From positions 97,917-161,916 of the forward strand of contig JADJOV010000008.1 of NCBI GenBank assembly GCA_016713585.1: DNA of 64,000 nt, given 5' to 3'. The stretch comes from Bdellovibrionales bacterium (GTDB lineage: Bacteria; Bdellovibrionota; Bdellovibrionia; Bdellovibrionales; Bdellovibrionaceae). This document shows, one piece after another, positions 9,940-19,807 of the stretch. Below the pieces are notes generated by a model. That model was not told the DNA's origin and did no database searches. It was given only the letters and a program-made list of their open reading frames with translations. The number at the start of each line of letters is the position of its first letter. The first letter of the stretch is position 1. Both the position numbers and the translations under genes were made by a program.

Positions 9940-10451
9940 TGTTAAAACTAAGAGACCTATAACGATTCTTCAGGCTAGGCCCAAATATCCAAAAAGTACT
10001 CATACTCACCCCAAATAGACAGGCCTTTACGGAGCCTGGTAGAAACATCGAACCAGATCATCGATTTATATTTAGAGAACAACTTAAAATGCACGCTAGT
10101 CGGTGGTTTGTGACTTGCCAACAAGAAAAAGAGTGACGCGCAAAGTTTTCTCTGAATTCACCCCATGAGGGTGGGAACCTCCTATGGCCACCCCTCTGAT
10201 TAACTAGACCAAGCTCTAGGGGCTTGCGGTTAATTTCTTGATTCGAAATTTCAACCGTGGAATTTCATCGGAAACCAAGAGTATTTCTAACTATTTGTAA
10301 TTACATTATAAAATTTATTTTTCCAACTTAGAGAACAAAGTAGCGATGCGACAGTTGACCATCCTTGCATTCATGATCCGGCGCCGCAGATAAGTGGTTA
10401 TTGATGGTTAACGGTAGCCTCAAGGAGCATGTCTACAAGACCATTCTCGGA
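9940..10451. other. intergenic stretch with no supported gene
   Basis: About 500 bases between the HNH gene and the end of the nucleosidase gene. It may include the lost 5' end of the HNH gene up to about 10003. A possible hairpin (GAGGGTGG paired with CCACCCCTC, one extra C) lies at about 10167-10198 without a following T-run. I see no coding region, tRNA or clear promoter. Confidence 0.4.
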
Positions 10452-11204
10452 TCAAACAACGCCATTCAATAGCCTTTGAATAAATACAGCCGCATTATCC
10501 ATACATATTGGAAGGTTTTGGATAAATGACTCTCTCACTGTACTCCGGGCGTTATCTGTGATGGCACGCACCTCCAGCTAGGGTACACCATTAAAAGCAC
10601 AGGCTCTGGCGCCCCCAATGCCTTCCCACGCGACCGCGAGGGCTTTGGTTTTATCATATAACTCGCGAGCCCGATCTTGGTCGATGATATCTTCATCACC
10701 ACTGGCAATATCTCCAAAATGAATATCAAAATCTAAGTCCCTTGAAAAGCTGCAAGCCCTCTTCGCCTGCGCTAAAAGATCAGAATGTCCAAAATATTCC
10801 GGGAGATGACCTCTCGAATTGAATCGCTGTTTGTAATCATGCTCAATAGTCTTCTCAGAAATCACAAGATCACCAATTCTTATGTGTTCCGAAAGGCCGC
10901 CGCCGGCACCAAGGCAAATAACAGCCGAAACATCTTGCAAATGTCCAAGCAAGTATTGAGTTTGGACCCCGAACTGAACCTTTCCATGGCCCCCCACCCC
11001 GATTGTGACAGAAGGCTTGGCTGAATGGTGCAAACTGATTATAGAGGTCTCTCTCTTTGACGCCAATTTCTTTGAAGGCCCGCCTTTTGAATTCTGGCTT
11101 TTAAAATTCCCAGTGGCTTCAAAATGCCAAGATCGCTTCTCAAAACTCTTAATCAAATGTTTCATCTCGATCGGCAATGGACAAAGTATAAGCAACTGTG
11201 ACAT
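10452..11204 (-). CDS. nucleoside phosphorylase/nucleosidase superfamily protein, in-frame TAG
   Basis: The frame from ATG 11204 shows the PNP/UDP-phosphorylase fold pattern: an N-terminal strand LLILCPLPIEMKHL, VTIGVGGHGKVQFG, CLGAGGGLSEHIRIGDLVI and SGDEDIID. It stops at TAG 10578-10580 right after AFNGVP. The same frame then continues LEVRAITDNAR, a typical C-terminal segment of this superfamily carrying the catalytic aspartate, and ends at TGA 10452. The intact protein would be 250 residues. MTA/SAH nucleosidases and futalosine hydrolases are the closest named relatives that I can suggest; the substrate is unresolved. The TAG could be one substitution from TCG, TTG or TAC. Confidence 0.75.
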
Positions 11205-11274
11205 AGAGACGATCTAGTGGAACATTAGGTCAATTTCAATCAAAATATCTAAAGGGTCCGCTAGAAACTTATTC

Positions 11275-12702
11275 TCATTGAGGAAACCCCGGGGTTTCTG
11301 AGCCGGTTTTTACATAATCACCAACTCGAAGATCAGGGCTTTGCTTGTGGATCTTCAAAAGTACATTGGCAATTATTGTGTTTGTATAAGCCTTAGACCG
11401 CCACATGACCAAAGACCTGGCGATCGCCGTTGCAGTAAAAAAATTATCTTCTTTCCAAAAAATCAGGCCATTCTTGATTTTTGCCTGGGAAAGCAGATAG
11501 CGTAATCCATAAGCCTTCGCAAAACGAACCGACAAATCCTTCGATTCGCCAAACTCAATCAGCGCGTAAAGGGCAAATGCCGTGGAAATAATTTTGTCCT
11601 CCCACATATTGCCGGCGTTCACCCAAGATCCATCAGCGCCTTGCCCATCTAGTATCTTCTTGATCAAGGCCTGCTTATTGTTATCCTTAATGCAGGATTC
11701 CCCAGCCTGACTAGCCCCAGCGACCGCAAATGCTAAATTATATGTATTGGGATAATAGATGCCACAACTCACACTCTGATCTCTTTCAATAACATTATTT
11801 AAGTATCTGCAGGCTGATTCATGTCCCTCGGACGATTTTTGGCTCAACGCGAGGACTTTCAGTACATTCAGGTTAACAATACAATCAACATCATTTTTAT
11901 TAAATGGAATCCTCTCGCCTTTTTTTGAACTCGCAAAATAAAATCGTGGCATATTAGGGTCATTTTCATCAAAAAGCCACGTCATAAAGGCACCGGTCTC
12001 TTTTTGTCTCTCAGAAGAGTTATAAAACATTGGACTTCGAATAAGATCAAGATACTTTCCAAACTCAGCAAGACTCTGATCTCGAACCTCAAACTGCTGT
12101 TTATTGATTCTGGAATTATAAATCTGGGCCGCTAGCACAGACGAAGTTGTATCCGCATCATTGGGGACATTTGTAAATCCATGCCAAATTGGAAAGAGCG
12201 TCATGGCAATGGGTCTTCGAACTGTCATTCCATTTTTCAATATCAAGGCCGGGTAAAAATTATAACTTTCTCCAGCTTTATAGCGGTCAAAGGTCTTAAC
12301 ACCCAACGCAATAGCCTCGGGAATTTTTGAAAAAGGACTTTCATTCTGAGACTCAGGGTTTTCCAAATACAACTGAGCAAGCTGATTAACAACGGACGCG
12401 GTCGTAAAACCAGTTGCTTCATCATCCCTGGTAATCATTTTGCCTACGCCCACCAAGGCGGGAACAAGAGTCGATTGAATTTTTGTTCGAAATTCACCTC
12501 TCCAATAATACCTATCGGCGATGCTCACTTGATCAGTGAAAGTATATTCAAGTGTTTTGCTGGCAACTTCCTTCAAACTCATTTTTTTTATCAAGTACGA
12601 GGAATCCTTCGCAAAGGTTTGAATGTTCAACGTCAAGATAAATAGAAAAATGTAGAATGCGGATCTTATCGCTGGCACGTCTTTCAGAAACATTTTTTTC
12701 AT
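11275..12702 (-). CDS. exported alpha/alpha-toroid (prenyltransferase/terpenoid-cyclase-like) protein
   Basis: I start at the ATG at 12702 because MKKMFLKDVPAIRSAFYIF leads into a signal peptide ending near TFAKD; the frame stays open to 12816 but without an export signal at its start. The mature part is helical, with a GQGADGSW motif near the C-terminal third followed by STAFALYALIEFGES. This is the QW-like pattern of alpha/alpha-toroid repeats found in squalene-hopene cyclases, protein prenyltransferases and complement-like proteins. The cyclase DxDD motif is not evident, so I do not call it an enzyme. It is probably periplasmic or surface-located. Confidence in the fold is moderate. Confidence 0.65.
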   Translation of the reverse strand: MKKMFLKDVPAIRSAFYIFLFILTLNIQTFAKDSSYLIKKMSLKEVASKTLEYTFTDQVSIADRYYWRGEFRTKIQSTLVPALVGVGKMITRDDEATGFTTASVVNQLAQLYLENPESQNESPFSKIPEAIALGVKTFDRYKAGESYNFYPALILKNGMTVRRPIAMTLFPIWHGFTNVPNDADTTSSVLAAQIYNSRINKQQFEVRDQSLAEFGKYLDLIRSPMFYNSSERQKETGAFMTWLFDENDPNMPRFYFASSKKGERIPFNKNDVDCIVNLNVLKVLALSQKSSEGHESACRYLNNVIERDQSVSCGIYYPNTYNLAFAVAGASQAGESCIKDNNKQALIKKILDGQGADGSWVNAGNMWEDKIISTAFALYALIEFGESKDLSVRFAKAYGLRYLLSQAKIKNGLIFWKEDNFFTATAIARSLVMWRSKAYTNTIIANVLLKIHKQSPDLRVGDYVKTGSETPGFPQ

Positions 12703-12834
12703 ACGAACCTTCTTGAGTGCTATAGAAGGCCCAAACGATTGCTCCCAAAAATGAGAGAAATCGCGAGAGAGCCATTCTGGTCTGGTGAACCCAATTATTT
12801 TGGCAGACCTTACCATTTATGCTTGAATGCCGCG

Positions 12835-12854
12835 CCTGTTATTATCCTAACAGG
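12835..12854. other. perfect 7-bp inverted repeat
   Basis: CCTGTTA and TAACAGG flank a six-base loop. The site lies about 90 bases past the stop of the repeat lipoprotein gene and about 130 bases before the start of the toroid gene, both on the minus strand. No T-run follows in that direction, so it could be an operator, or a weak terminator. Confidence 0.3.
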
Positions 12855-12943
12855 GAGCTCAGATTCGGCCCCGCATATGGCGGAACTTGGCTCCAAAAAT
12901 TAAGTTTCGAATTGTTGAAAAAGTTACAGCCCTGGCACGAGAC

Positions 12944-15900
12944 CTAAGGCTGCACGACGATTCCTGTGACGCTGCCGCTTCGAGACCCATTTGTCACCGA
13001 AATAGCGCCACTTCCGACATTAACATCCAGAGGTTTCATATAGACTAACCCTGTCGTCTCACCGATTGGAAATCCAACTGTGGCAGTTCCATTGGAACAT
13101 AAACTATCAGTATACCAGCCCACTGAAAAATCAGCAGACAGCGTGGCAACATCCGCACTTGCGGCTCCGATAGCAGCCCCAGTGCCGTCTGTTCGGACAA
13201 TCATAACCGGAGCACAATTCTTGTAGTTTTGGTACTTCGAAAGAGAGAGTTGGTAGCTCGAAAATGCTGATGGAGAACCCAATGAAAAGGAGGTGAGACC
13301 GGTCCCTTCTCTTGTCGGATCAACTACGCCCGCCCTCAGGGAACCAAAGGCTAGGCCCGAGTTATCTAGTTTGGCGTATATGACTGTTGCCGACTCGTGT
13401 TCGTCCAAATGAGCCTGTGCAATGGTTCCGCTCGAACAGGTGGAATCGTTATGATAGCTAAGCACCCCAGCCCCCGCAGATAAAACGGAGTCAAAGCGCT
13501 ACCCGCAGAAACTCGAGAGCTCACAAAGTGGGTGCCCGTAAACTGACCTCTCGTCACAAGCAGAGGTTGGCACGAATTGCTTGTATAGCTGAAATCCTGC
13601 GAAAGCAAATACGTCATCGTATCGGTATGTTCAGCGGCCCCAGTGATTCTGATTCGAGATTCCCCAAGAAACGAAGGATAAGACGATGGGCCACCACCAG
13701 TATTAATCGCAGCTAACATTGAACCAAAATAATTCGGATTCAATGGATAGACGCAAGTGACCAAGCCGACTCCACCACTCCAGGAAATCGTTCCACAACT
13801 TAGATTTTGATAAGTGTCGCGTAAATTGAGTCCCGAAGAAGAAGCATCGGACTCCGCAAAATCTGTCAGCAAATTTCCCATCGGCGAGCGTGCCTCGAGC
13901 GTGATTTGAAATGCCTCTCCCTTGATAACAGGATTTCCATAACCACTAAAGGTTGAAGGCCAAGCAAAACTGACTCCCGTAGCAGGGTAAGCAACAACGC
14001 TTCCAAGGGCTCTTGGTCCCACGGACACGACATAGGATTCGAATATAAGCCCAGTCGGAGCTAGGACTGAGGCTCCCAAAGTGAGAGACTCCGAGTTAAC
14101 CCAACGAAAGTAATAGGTCGAACTCTGGGTTTCTCCAGACCCAATAGTTGGCGGCCCACCGGCAACGGCTGTGCAATTGGAATCCGCAAAAAAACCTGAA
14201 TTTGCGATCGGAGTCGAATTGCCATTGTATGTGAAACTGAGAACCACCCCCGAAGGCACAGGACTGCGGCGTCCCTGCGCATCCACAGACACAATCGCCA
14301 GGGGCTGACAGCTCTCAGCTCCAAAACTCTGACTCATGTTGACTCGGATTCTTTGAGGCGATCCAGGTTGAATCACGGGAACCGGCCCCGCACCAGTGAT
14401 TGTTCCACTGAATGGCGGAGTTCCGCTCACCGAAATCCCATCCAACGAAAGCACTGGGTCCGTGCCTCTGTAGATAAAGTCAATTTGTGCTAACAAATGA
14501 GTATTATCTAACGTCACGTTCCCGCTTGGTGCAGTGGCTGAACATGGATTTCCCGAGGAATAAAAGTAACTAAGATTTGGTGTCGAGGGAAGGGCCATAG
14601 TATAGTAGGCCCCAGGAGATCCAACCATTAAATCTGTTCCATTTTGAAGCATGGAGACGTAAGTCGCTGTACTGCACTCGTGGGCATTAATCGTGGGTGT
14701 TATCTTGCTCAAAAACACCGATGTCCCGGCGGGATCGACAAAGTCTAAATCCCCAGTGGCTTCAAGTAGATTTGTGAATACATAAAGACCCCGCGTACTC
14801 GCGCCAGAACCATTTCGACGCAAATAAAGAACCTGAGATGACTTATTGAGACTGTAATTGCTAGTCAGGGGTATGGCACAATATTGATCAGAATAAAATT
14901 GAGTGTCTGCATCGTCAAATTCAAAATTGAGACTCAGCGGCGAAGATACAACCGCGGGAGCGCCAGACCAACTTTGAACTGTCAAAAAGAAAGGTGTGCA
15001 AACACTATTTGCAACCTTGTTTCCAAAAAATTCCAAAGCCAAGGTCGCAGGTTCAAAATTGGAAGAGTCGCCATAACTCAGAAAGTTCCAAGGTCCTAAA
15101 AGAAACCCACCACCCAAAACCTGGCTCCCCAGCGCAGGGCAGACCGCCACATTGACTAAATTCGGAGGTTGAGTCTCTGCCGCAGTCAGGCCCAGGGAGA
15201 TATCGGTAAAAGAATCTGCGCTCAGAATCTCCTCTCTAGAAAACACAAACCCGAAACTACCACGAGCAATGTCAGCACAAGGCACTCGATCGTCCTTCGA
15301 TTGCCAATCATCCGTGCCGACTCGTTTATAAAATTTCAATCGATCAAAATAAGAACCTCTCAATCCCAATAGCACGTCACCTGAAATTTGAAAATCATTC
15401 TCCTGCATGAGAATTGAAACTGGTATCATACGCTTCAGATCCCAGGAAAGTTGATTCTTAAATACACTAAAATTATATCCAGAATGGCTGTCGTCGCTGT
15501 TGAGCTGAACTGTGTAGAGATTTTCCAAGGTCATTTTGTCTATTTCTTCTGTCCCAGAATCACACAAACTATGTGTATTTTCTAATCCTCCCTTAATCCT
15601 GTATCCTGCATAATAATTGACAGAATCTGCCAGCTGGGTCGATAGCGGCAAGGCCGTAGTCACCAGAAGTGCCCCGGGCAATTCGGCCGGACTTGCTGTC
15701 GAAATTGGAGCGGTTGCACAACCCACGGTTCGCAGAGAGAGAGAGGGGAGTGCCGCCAAATCAGTTGTCTCTGAGTCCGCACGACACACAACCTTCCCAC
15801 CAGCGCCAGGTCCAAACCAACCAAAGAGCCTGGTCCCAGCCGAGCTTAATCTCCAGGAAGTGGCTTGCCCTTCATTTCTCTGAATATAGCTCAGCGGAAT

Positions 15901-16563
15901 GGCTGCTCTTAAGACGTTTTGCCCCGGTTGAAACTCATTATCCATCAAACTGACTGGGCGTCCCCAAAGTAGCGTTCCATCCGCCAGTTCGTATCCCATC
16001 TTCAATGTCGCATCCCCGTCCAATACGAAAAAATTGAACCACCCATTATAAATCCCCTCTTTCATCACCAAAAGTGGAGGTTTATTAGGAGGGAATAATT
16101 TAATCTTAACCTCGCCGGTCGGTCCGGCATCGGCAGAGGTCAGGTAGCGTCCAGAAATATGCCCTTCTATTGCGGCCCCTGAACTCAAGGAAGACACTTG
16201 AAGATCAATAATTTCTCCGTCAATTTTGATCGCCCTAAAGGTATCGCCATAGTAGAATAACATACCTTCGTCCGAATTCTTGTAGACGCCCAGAAACTGA
16301 ATGAGTCTCGCTTCGCCATTTGGGATCTGAACTGTAAACGATGAGGGAACTTCACTGCCTTCACTTGAATCCCAAGTCTGGACGATCGGCTCAACAATTC
16401 CAGGGCCCGTCACATTGATAATCACATGAGATAAATCTCCAGGAGTTCCAGACAGTTCATTATAATTTGGAACAGCTAGAGATACCTGAGAAATATCTCC
16501 AGTGAGGGGCCGATAACACCCAGAAAGAGCTACGAGGACAATCGTCATAAAGCTGAAACGCAT
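12944..16563 (-). CDS. large repeat lipoprotein with two-cysteine modules, frameshifted
   Basis: I start at ATG 16563 because it gives a short lipoprotein signal, MRFSFMTIVLVALSGC. Near 13471-13475 a run of five C (G on the coding strand) seems one base short; adding a base joins the long first frame to the last 170 residues (total about 1206). Roughly the last 700 residues contain at least five degenerate modules. Each starts with C-x-P followed by hydrophobic residues (VCTPFFL, ESCQPLAI, NSCQPLLV, KNCAPVMI; one copy HECSTATY) and ends with an aromatic-x-D-x-x-C motif (FYSDQYC, FFADSNC, YHNDSTC, YTDSLC). I infer Ig-like surface domains with one disulfide each. No named family is recognised. 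Confidence 0.75.
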
Positions 16564-16672
16564 GCTAGACCTTCCTTCTGATTCGACACTTAGACTTATC
16601 GGTGAGTTGCGGCGCCAACTTAAGATCAAAGTCGAGACAAGGAACTCAGTCGTTCGTTCGACTTTGAGACAA

Positions 16673-16716
16673 AGAAACTGATGTCCTTGAGTGTCCCTGA
16701 AGGGACAACTCAAGCC
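16673..16716 (+). repeat. left terminal inverted repeat
   Basis: It matches the right end in inverted orientation with a few differences (C for T in the GATGTC(C/T)TTG segment and one missing C). It contains its own hairpin, TTGAGT-GTCCCT / AGGGAC-A-ACTCAA, with a one-base bulge. Confidence 0.8.
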
Positions 16717-16849
16717 CGTGAGTCTATGATTTTCGTCTGGAATTCGGCCACCCATCTGACTAAGGTTCACTCTGAATCTAAACTAAGAAGGCTTGGCCGT
16801 TGCAGGAATGGCCTTCCAAATGAGTTTTCGTCCTTTGCATTGTTCCAAT

Positions 16850-17592
16850 ACCGACTGCCCTTTCCATTAATCTGCTGGTGGCACCTTTATTAAGAAAGGC
16901 TTCTTTAAGGTTCGTCGTCTGAACCAATATATCAGGCGTTTTGAATGTAAACAGTGCCACTGCACCTTTTCCTCAAGGTCCTTCAAGCCAGATTTTCGTC
17001 ACAAAAGATGGATCTCAATAAACCTCTCCAACAGCTCCTCACTGAAGGTAATTCCATCAGGGCTTCGGCGAGAATTCTCAATATGACTTACAAAAACACC
17101 TATAAAAAGTTTCTTTGGCTGATCAAGCAGGCAAAAGTGACCAGAGAGAGACTCATCTTTTCAGCCAGACAGATCTACTTTGATGAAATGGAGACAATTC
17201 ACCACACAAAATGCAAGCCCCTTTCAATTGCTGTCGCTGTGAATGAGGATTATCAAATACTAGCTCTCCAAGTGGCTGAAATGCCTGCAAAAGGCAGACT
17301 TGCACGGTTTTCAGTGATGAAGTATGGACCACGAAAAGATGAGCGTGACTCGGTGATGGGTGAGGTTTTTCGATGTCTTAAGAACAAAGAGCGGCATCGA
17401 GACCGCCTGCATGAAAAACTTCACAAGAAGCGCTTTGACCCATTATTTGCTGTGAACCAACGCTGTGCTAAACTTCGCAGCGATATCAGAAGACTGACCC
17501 GACGAAGTTGGTGCACGACAAAAAAGCCTGAGAATTTGCAGGGGCAGCTGGACTTGTATATTGTCAACCAGTTTGGCCCCGCATTTTCTTAA
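16850..17592 (+). pseudogene. zinc-ribbon DDE transposase remnant (IS1/IS1595-like)
   Basis: The N-terminal zinc-ribbon region reads KKGFFKVRRLNQYIRRFEC then KQCHCTF in one frame. A missing A in the run at 17003-17006 shifts into the main frame, MDLNKPLQQLL, and there is another break near 16880. The main frame (ATG-containing from 16954) shows an HTH-like segment, then FDEMETIHHTKCKPLSIAVA with the first catalytic acid and KYGPRKDERDSV. The sequence then jumps from FRCLKNKERHRD to KKRFDPLFAVN, so the usual middle segment with the second catalytic aspartate appears to be deleted. The C-terminus RLTRRSWCTTKKPENL is intact. The family name is my recognition, not a search result. Confidence 0.75.
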
Positions 17593-17642
17593 GATAAACC
17601 CCCAGCTTTCAATCTAATCAATTCAAAAAGCATAGACTCTCG

Positions 17643-17685
17643 GCCTTGAGTGTCCCTTCAGGGACACTCAAAGACATCAGTTTCT
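17643..17685 (-). repeat. right terminal inverted repeat with perfect palindrome
   Basis: It is the inverted copy of the left end. It holds a perfect 12-bp-arm hairpin: TTGAGTGTCCCT, two-base loop, AGGGACACTCAA, at about 17645-17670. The final codons of the adjacent TPM-domain gene (stop at 17658) run into it. Confidence 0.8.
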
Positions 17686-18350
17686 ATTATTCTGAGAGAA
17701 TTTTGGAGCTCGTTGGTATCATGCGTCTCTGCTGGGAGTTTTTCTTCGAGGATTTGACCAGCATCAAGAATGGCTTTCTCAAACCCTTGGAACCATCGAC
17801 CTGCTTTTAGACTTGCAGAGAGCTCTTTAACCAAGGATTGCCAAACCTCTGGCTGGTAATGTTTTGAAATGCCCGCATCAGCCAATATGACGGCTTTTCG
17901 CTCCATCACGGAGACGAATATCAGAATCCCAGTTCCCTGGGAAGTTCTGCCAATTTTGTTTCTCGAAAACTCAAGTTCCGCCCGATTCCAGACTTGTTGG
18001 GACTGCTCGCGAGGGTGGGTCAGAATCCTTTGCCAAAATGGCTTCTTTGCCAAAATCAGAGAAATCCCCCAAAATACAAAAACCATGAGGGGACTCAACG
18101 AAAGCCAAAGCGGTGAAAAGAAATAAGTCTGAATTGGAATTTCAAGCAGAAAAAAAGCTAAAGAAGAAAAAAGAGTCAGCATCAATGACACGTGTCCAAT
18201 TCCAGTCGAGCGATTAACAATAACAGGTACGATTTCGCCTGAAGTTCGCTGCTCAGCTCGGCGAACAATTTCAGAAAGGCGTCTGACTTCATCCTCAGTC
18301 AAATATTTTTTGATCCAACAGTTTTCCGTCCGCTGTCCTTCACCAGTCAC
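17658..18350 (-). CDS. TPM-domain membrane protein
   Basis: About 230 residues. A TPM (YgcG-like) half begins KKYLTEDEVRRLSEIVRRAEQ, then RTSGEIVPVIV. Two membrane segments follow (around residues 65-110), and then a cytoplasmic or periplasmic part with TGILIFVSVMERKAVILADAG. I choose the GTG at 18350, which overlaps the upstream stop (GTGACTGGTGA) and has GGAGG seven bases ahead; the frame is open further upstream but only as a shadow of the glycine-rich tail. The last residues (ETDVFECP) are encoded by the IS end, so the original C-terminus was probably replaced. It forms a likely operon with YgcG-like and LemA genes. Confidence 0.85.
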   Translation of the reverse strand: MTGEGQRTENCWIKKYLTEDEVRRLSEIVRRAEQRTSGEIVPVIVNRSTGIGHVSLMLTLFSSLAFFLLEIPIQTYFFSPLWLSLSPLMVFVFWGISLILAKKPFWQRILTHPREQSQQVWNRAELEFSRNKIGRTSQGTGILIFVSVMERKAVILADAGISKHYQPEVWQSLVKELSASLKAGRWFQGFEKAILDAGQILEEKLPAETHDTNELQNSLRIIETDVFECP

Positions 18351-19164
18351 TTGAAGCTCCTCCACCGCTAAATCCGCCACCACCACCGGACCAACCGCCG
18401 CCGCCGCCAAATCCGCCTCCACCACCAAAACCGCCGCCTCCGAAAAAACCACCCCCACGACCACCACGACCTCCTCCGGACAAGCGACTGAGGAGACTTA
18501 AGACAATAAAAACTCCAAAAATAAGAATAATGGGAAAAGGAGTCTTCTGTGACCGCTTAGTTCTACTTGAATCATACTCTGGCTCGGCCTGGCCCTTGAG
18601 CTCTGGATGAGACTCATAAAAATCCTTATCAACAACTTCAAGCAGTTTAGCCGTTCCGGCGACGATTCCCTCAGCCATTTTCTGGTTCCGAAATGCCGGG
18701 ACTACATATTCTTGCTGAATTCGTTTGACGATGACATCCGGAAGAATTCCTTCTAACCCCTGACCGACCTCCATCCGCATTTTCCGCTCTGTCGGAGCGA
18801 CCAAAAACAAAACTCCATTGTCTTTTTTTGAATCGCCCAATTTCCATTGATCAGTCACTGCAATTGATGCTGATTCGATCGGAAAACCCTGAAGAGATCG
18901 CGTAATATAGATCTGCAACTGCACTTTTCCCTGACGATTAAACTCTCTGAGGGTGCGATCTAATAGGTCCAACTGGGTCCCGCTCAGCAGACCCACCTCA
19001 TCCATCACAGGACCGACAAGGCCTGGCGCCTGGAACTTAGTTGACACTGTTCCCTGCTCATTCGCAAAGGCCTCCTGAGTGGATAGCAAACCCAACCCCA
19101 CCAGGAATAAGAGGAACCCGGGAAAAATAATTTTAACAAAATAACTTAATCTCATCGAGAGCAA
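18340..19164 (-). CDS. YgcG-type TPM-domain protein with glycine-rich tail
   Basis: A 274-residue exported protein: signal peptide ending near EAFAN, a TPM domain (about residues 45-180) with VMDEVGLLSGTQLDLLDRTL and NGVLFLVAPTERKMRMEVG, one transmembrane segment (PIILIFGVFIVLSLLSRL), then a tail almost entirely of Gly with Phe/Ser/Trp. This is the classic layout of the family once called TPM_phosphatase, usually adjacent to lemA as here. The domain has been linked to envelope or photosystem maintenance; a precise biochemical role is not known. It overlaps the second TPM gene by 11 bases. Confidence 0.9.
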   Translation of the reverse strand: MLSMRLSYFVKIIFPGFLLFLVGLGLLSTQEAFANEQGTVSTKFQAPGLVGPVMDEVGLLSGTQLDLLDRTLREFNRQGKVQLQIYITRSLQGFPIESASIAVTDQWKLGDSKKDNGVLFLVAPTERKMRMEVGQGLEGILPDVIVKRIQQEYVVPAFRNQKMAEGIVAGTAKLLEVVDKDFYESHPELKGQAEPEYDSSRTKRSQKTPFPIILIFGVFIVLSLLSRLSGGGRGGRGGGFFGGGGFGGGGGFGGGGGWSGGGGGFSGGGASSDW

Positions 19165-19165
19165 A

Positions 19166-19765
19166 CTAGAAATTCACCTGAGGTGGTTTTTCTACTTTTT
19201 CTTTCTCATCACCAGAAACATCCCATTGTGGCATTTTCTCAAATTTGAAGAACAATGAATTTGTCCAGCTGGTTGGCATCACCGTCACTAAATTATTGAA
19301 GTTGTTAATTTCCTGAATATATCGTTGACGGGCCACAGTGATTCGATTTTCTGTGCCCTCTAGCTGAGCCTGAAGATCACGAAAATTTTGATCTGCCTTC
19401 AATTGAGGATAATTCTCGCTCAGAACCATCAGCCGCCCAAGAGCCTGAGATAGCTGACCCTGAGCTTTTTGAAATTCAACAAGTTGCTGGGGAGTCACTT
19501 TGCTCGGATCGATTGTCATCTGAGAGGCTTTGGCTCGAGCCTCAATCACACCTTCAAGCGTCCCTTTTTCATGGCTTGCATAACCCTTAACGGTATTAAC
19601 AAGGTTAGGAATAAGATCGAGTCTGCGTTTGTACTGATTTGTTATTTCAGCCAAACTGGCTTCCACCGCATTTTTTTGCTGAGGTATCGACTGAATCCCA
19701 CAGCCAGAAAACAACAAGCCGGTCAAAATAATGGGTAGAATGGGTAGAATTGCTTGAATCGACAT
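19166..19765 (-). CDS. lemA: LemA family lipoprotein
   Basis: From the ATG at 19765 the protein begins MSIQAILPILPIILTGLLFSGC, a lipoprotein signal. The LemA core follows: KNAVEASLAEITNQYKRRLDL, IPNLVNTVKGYASHEKGTLE and a long helical bundle, ending with PTSWTNSLFFKFEKMPQWD. Length is about 199 residues, typical. LemA proteins sit in the envelope and are commonly encoded with TPM-domain proteins; their mechanism is not established. The two downstream genes start one base (YgcG-like) and then overlapping (second TPM), forming a three-gene operon. The start at 19819 offered by the open frame adds a charged leader and is less likely. Confidence 0.92.
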   Translation of the reverse strand: MSIQAILPILPIILTGLLFSGCGIQSIPQQKNAVEASLAEITNQYKRRLDLIPNLVNTVKGYASHEKGTLEGVIEARAKASQMTIDPSKVTPQQLVEFQKAQGQLSQALGRLMVLSENYPQLKADQNFRDLQAQLEGTENRITVARQRYIQEINNFNNLVTVMPTSWTNSLFFKFEKMPQWDVSGDEKEKVEKPPQVNF

Positions 19766-19807
19766 AAAAACTCCTTCTAAAATTGTTTTGAATTTACTGT
19801 CTTTTCT

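Larger units (their letters stand above)
16673..17685 (+). mobile_element. decayed insertion sequence with palindromic terminal repeats
   Basis: A 1013-bp element is bounded by near-perfect inverted repeats of about 43 bp that begin AGAAACTGATGTC at both ends. It contains the remains of one transposase gene on the plus strand. I see no convincing target-site duplication: TGAGACAA precedes the left end and ATTATTCT follows the right. The right end lies within the last codons of the neighbouring TPM gene, and the left end is about 110 bases upstream of the large lipoprotein gene, so it sits between two genes transcribed in the same direction. The transposase lesions mean it cannot move by itself. 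Confidence 0.8.

Noticed and set aside
10167..10198. Riboswitch or structured RNA
   Set aside because: Only one imperfect hairpin is visible and it matches no riboswitch consensus that I know; nothing coded starts close downstream.
16665..17693. Eight-base target duplication around the IS
   Set aside because: The flanking octamers TGAGACAA and ATTATTCT do not match.
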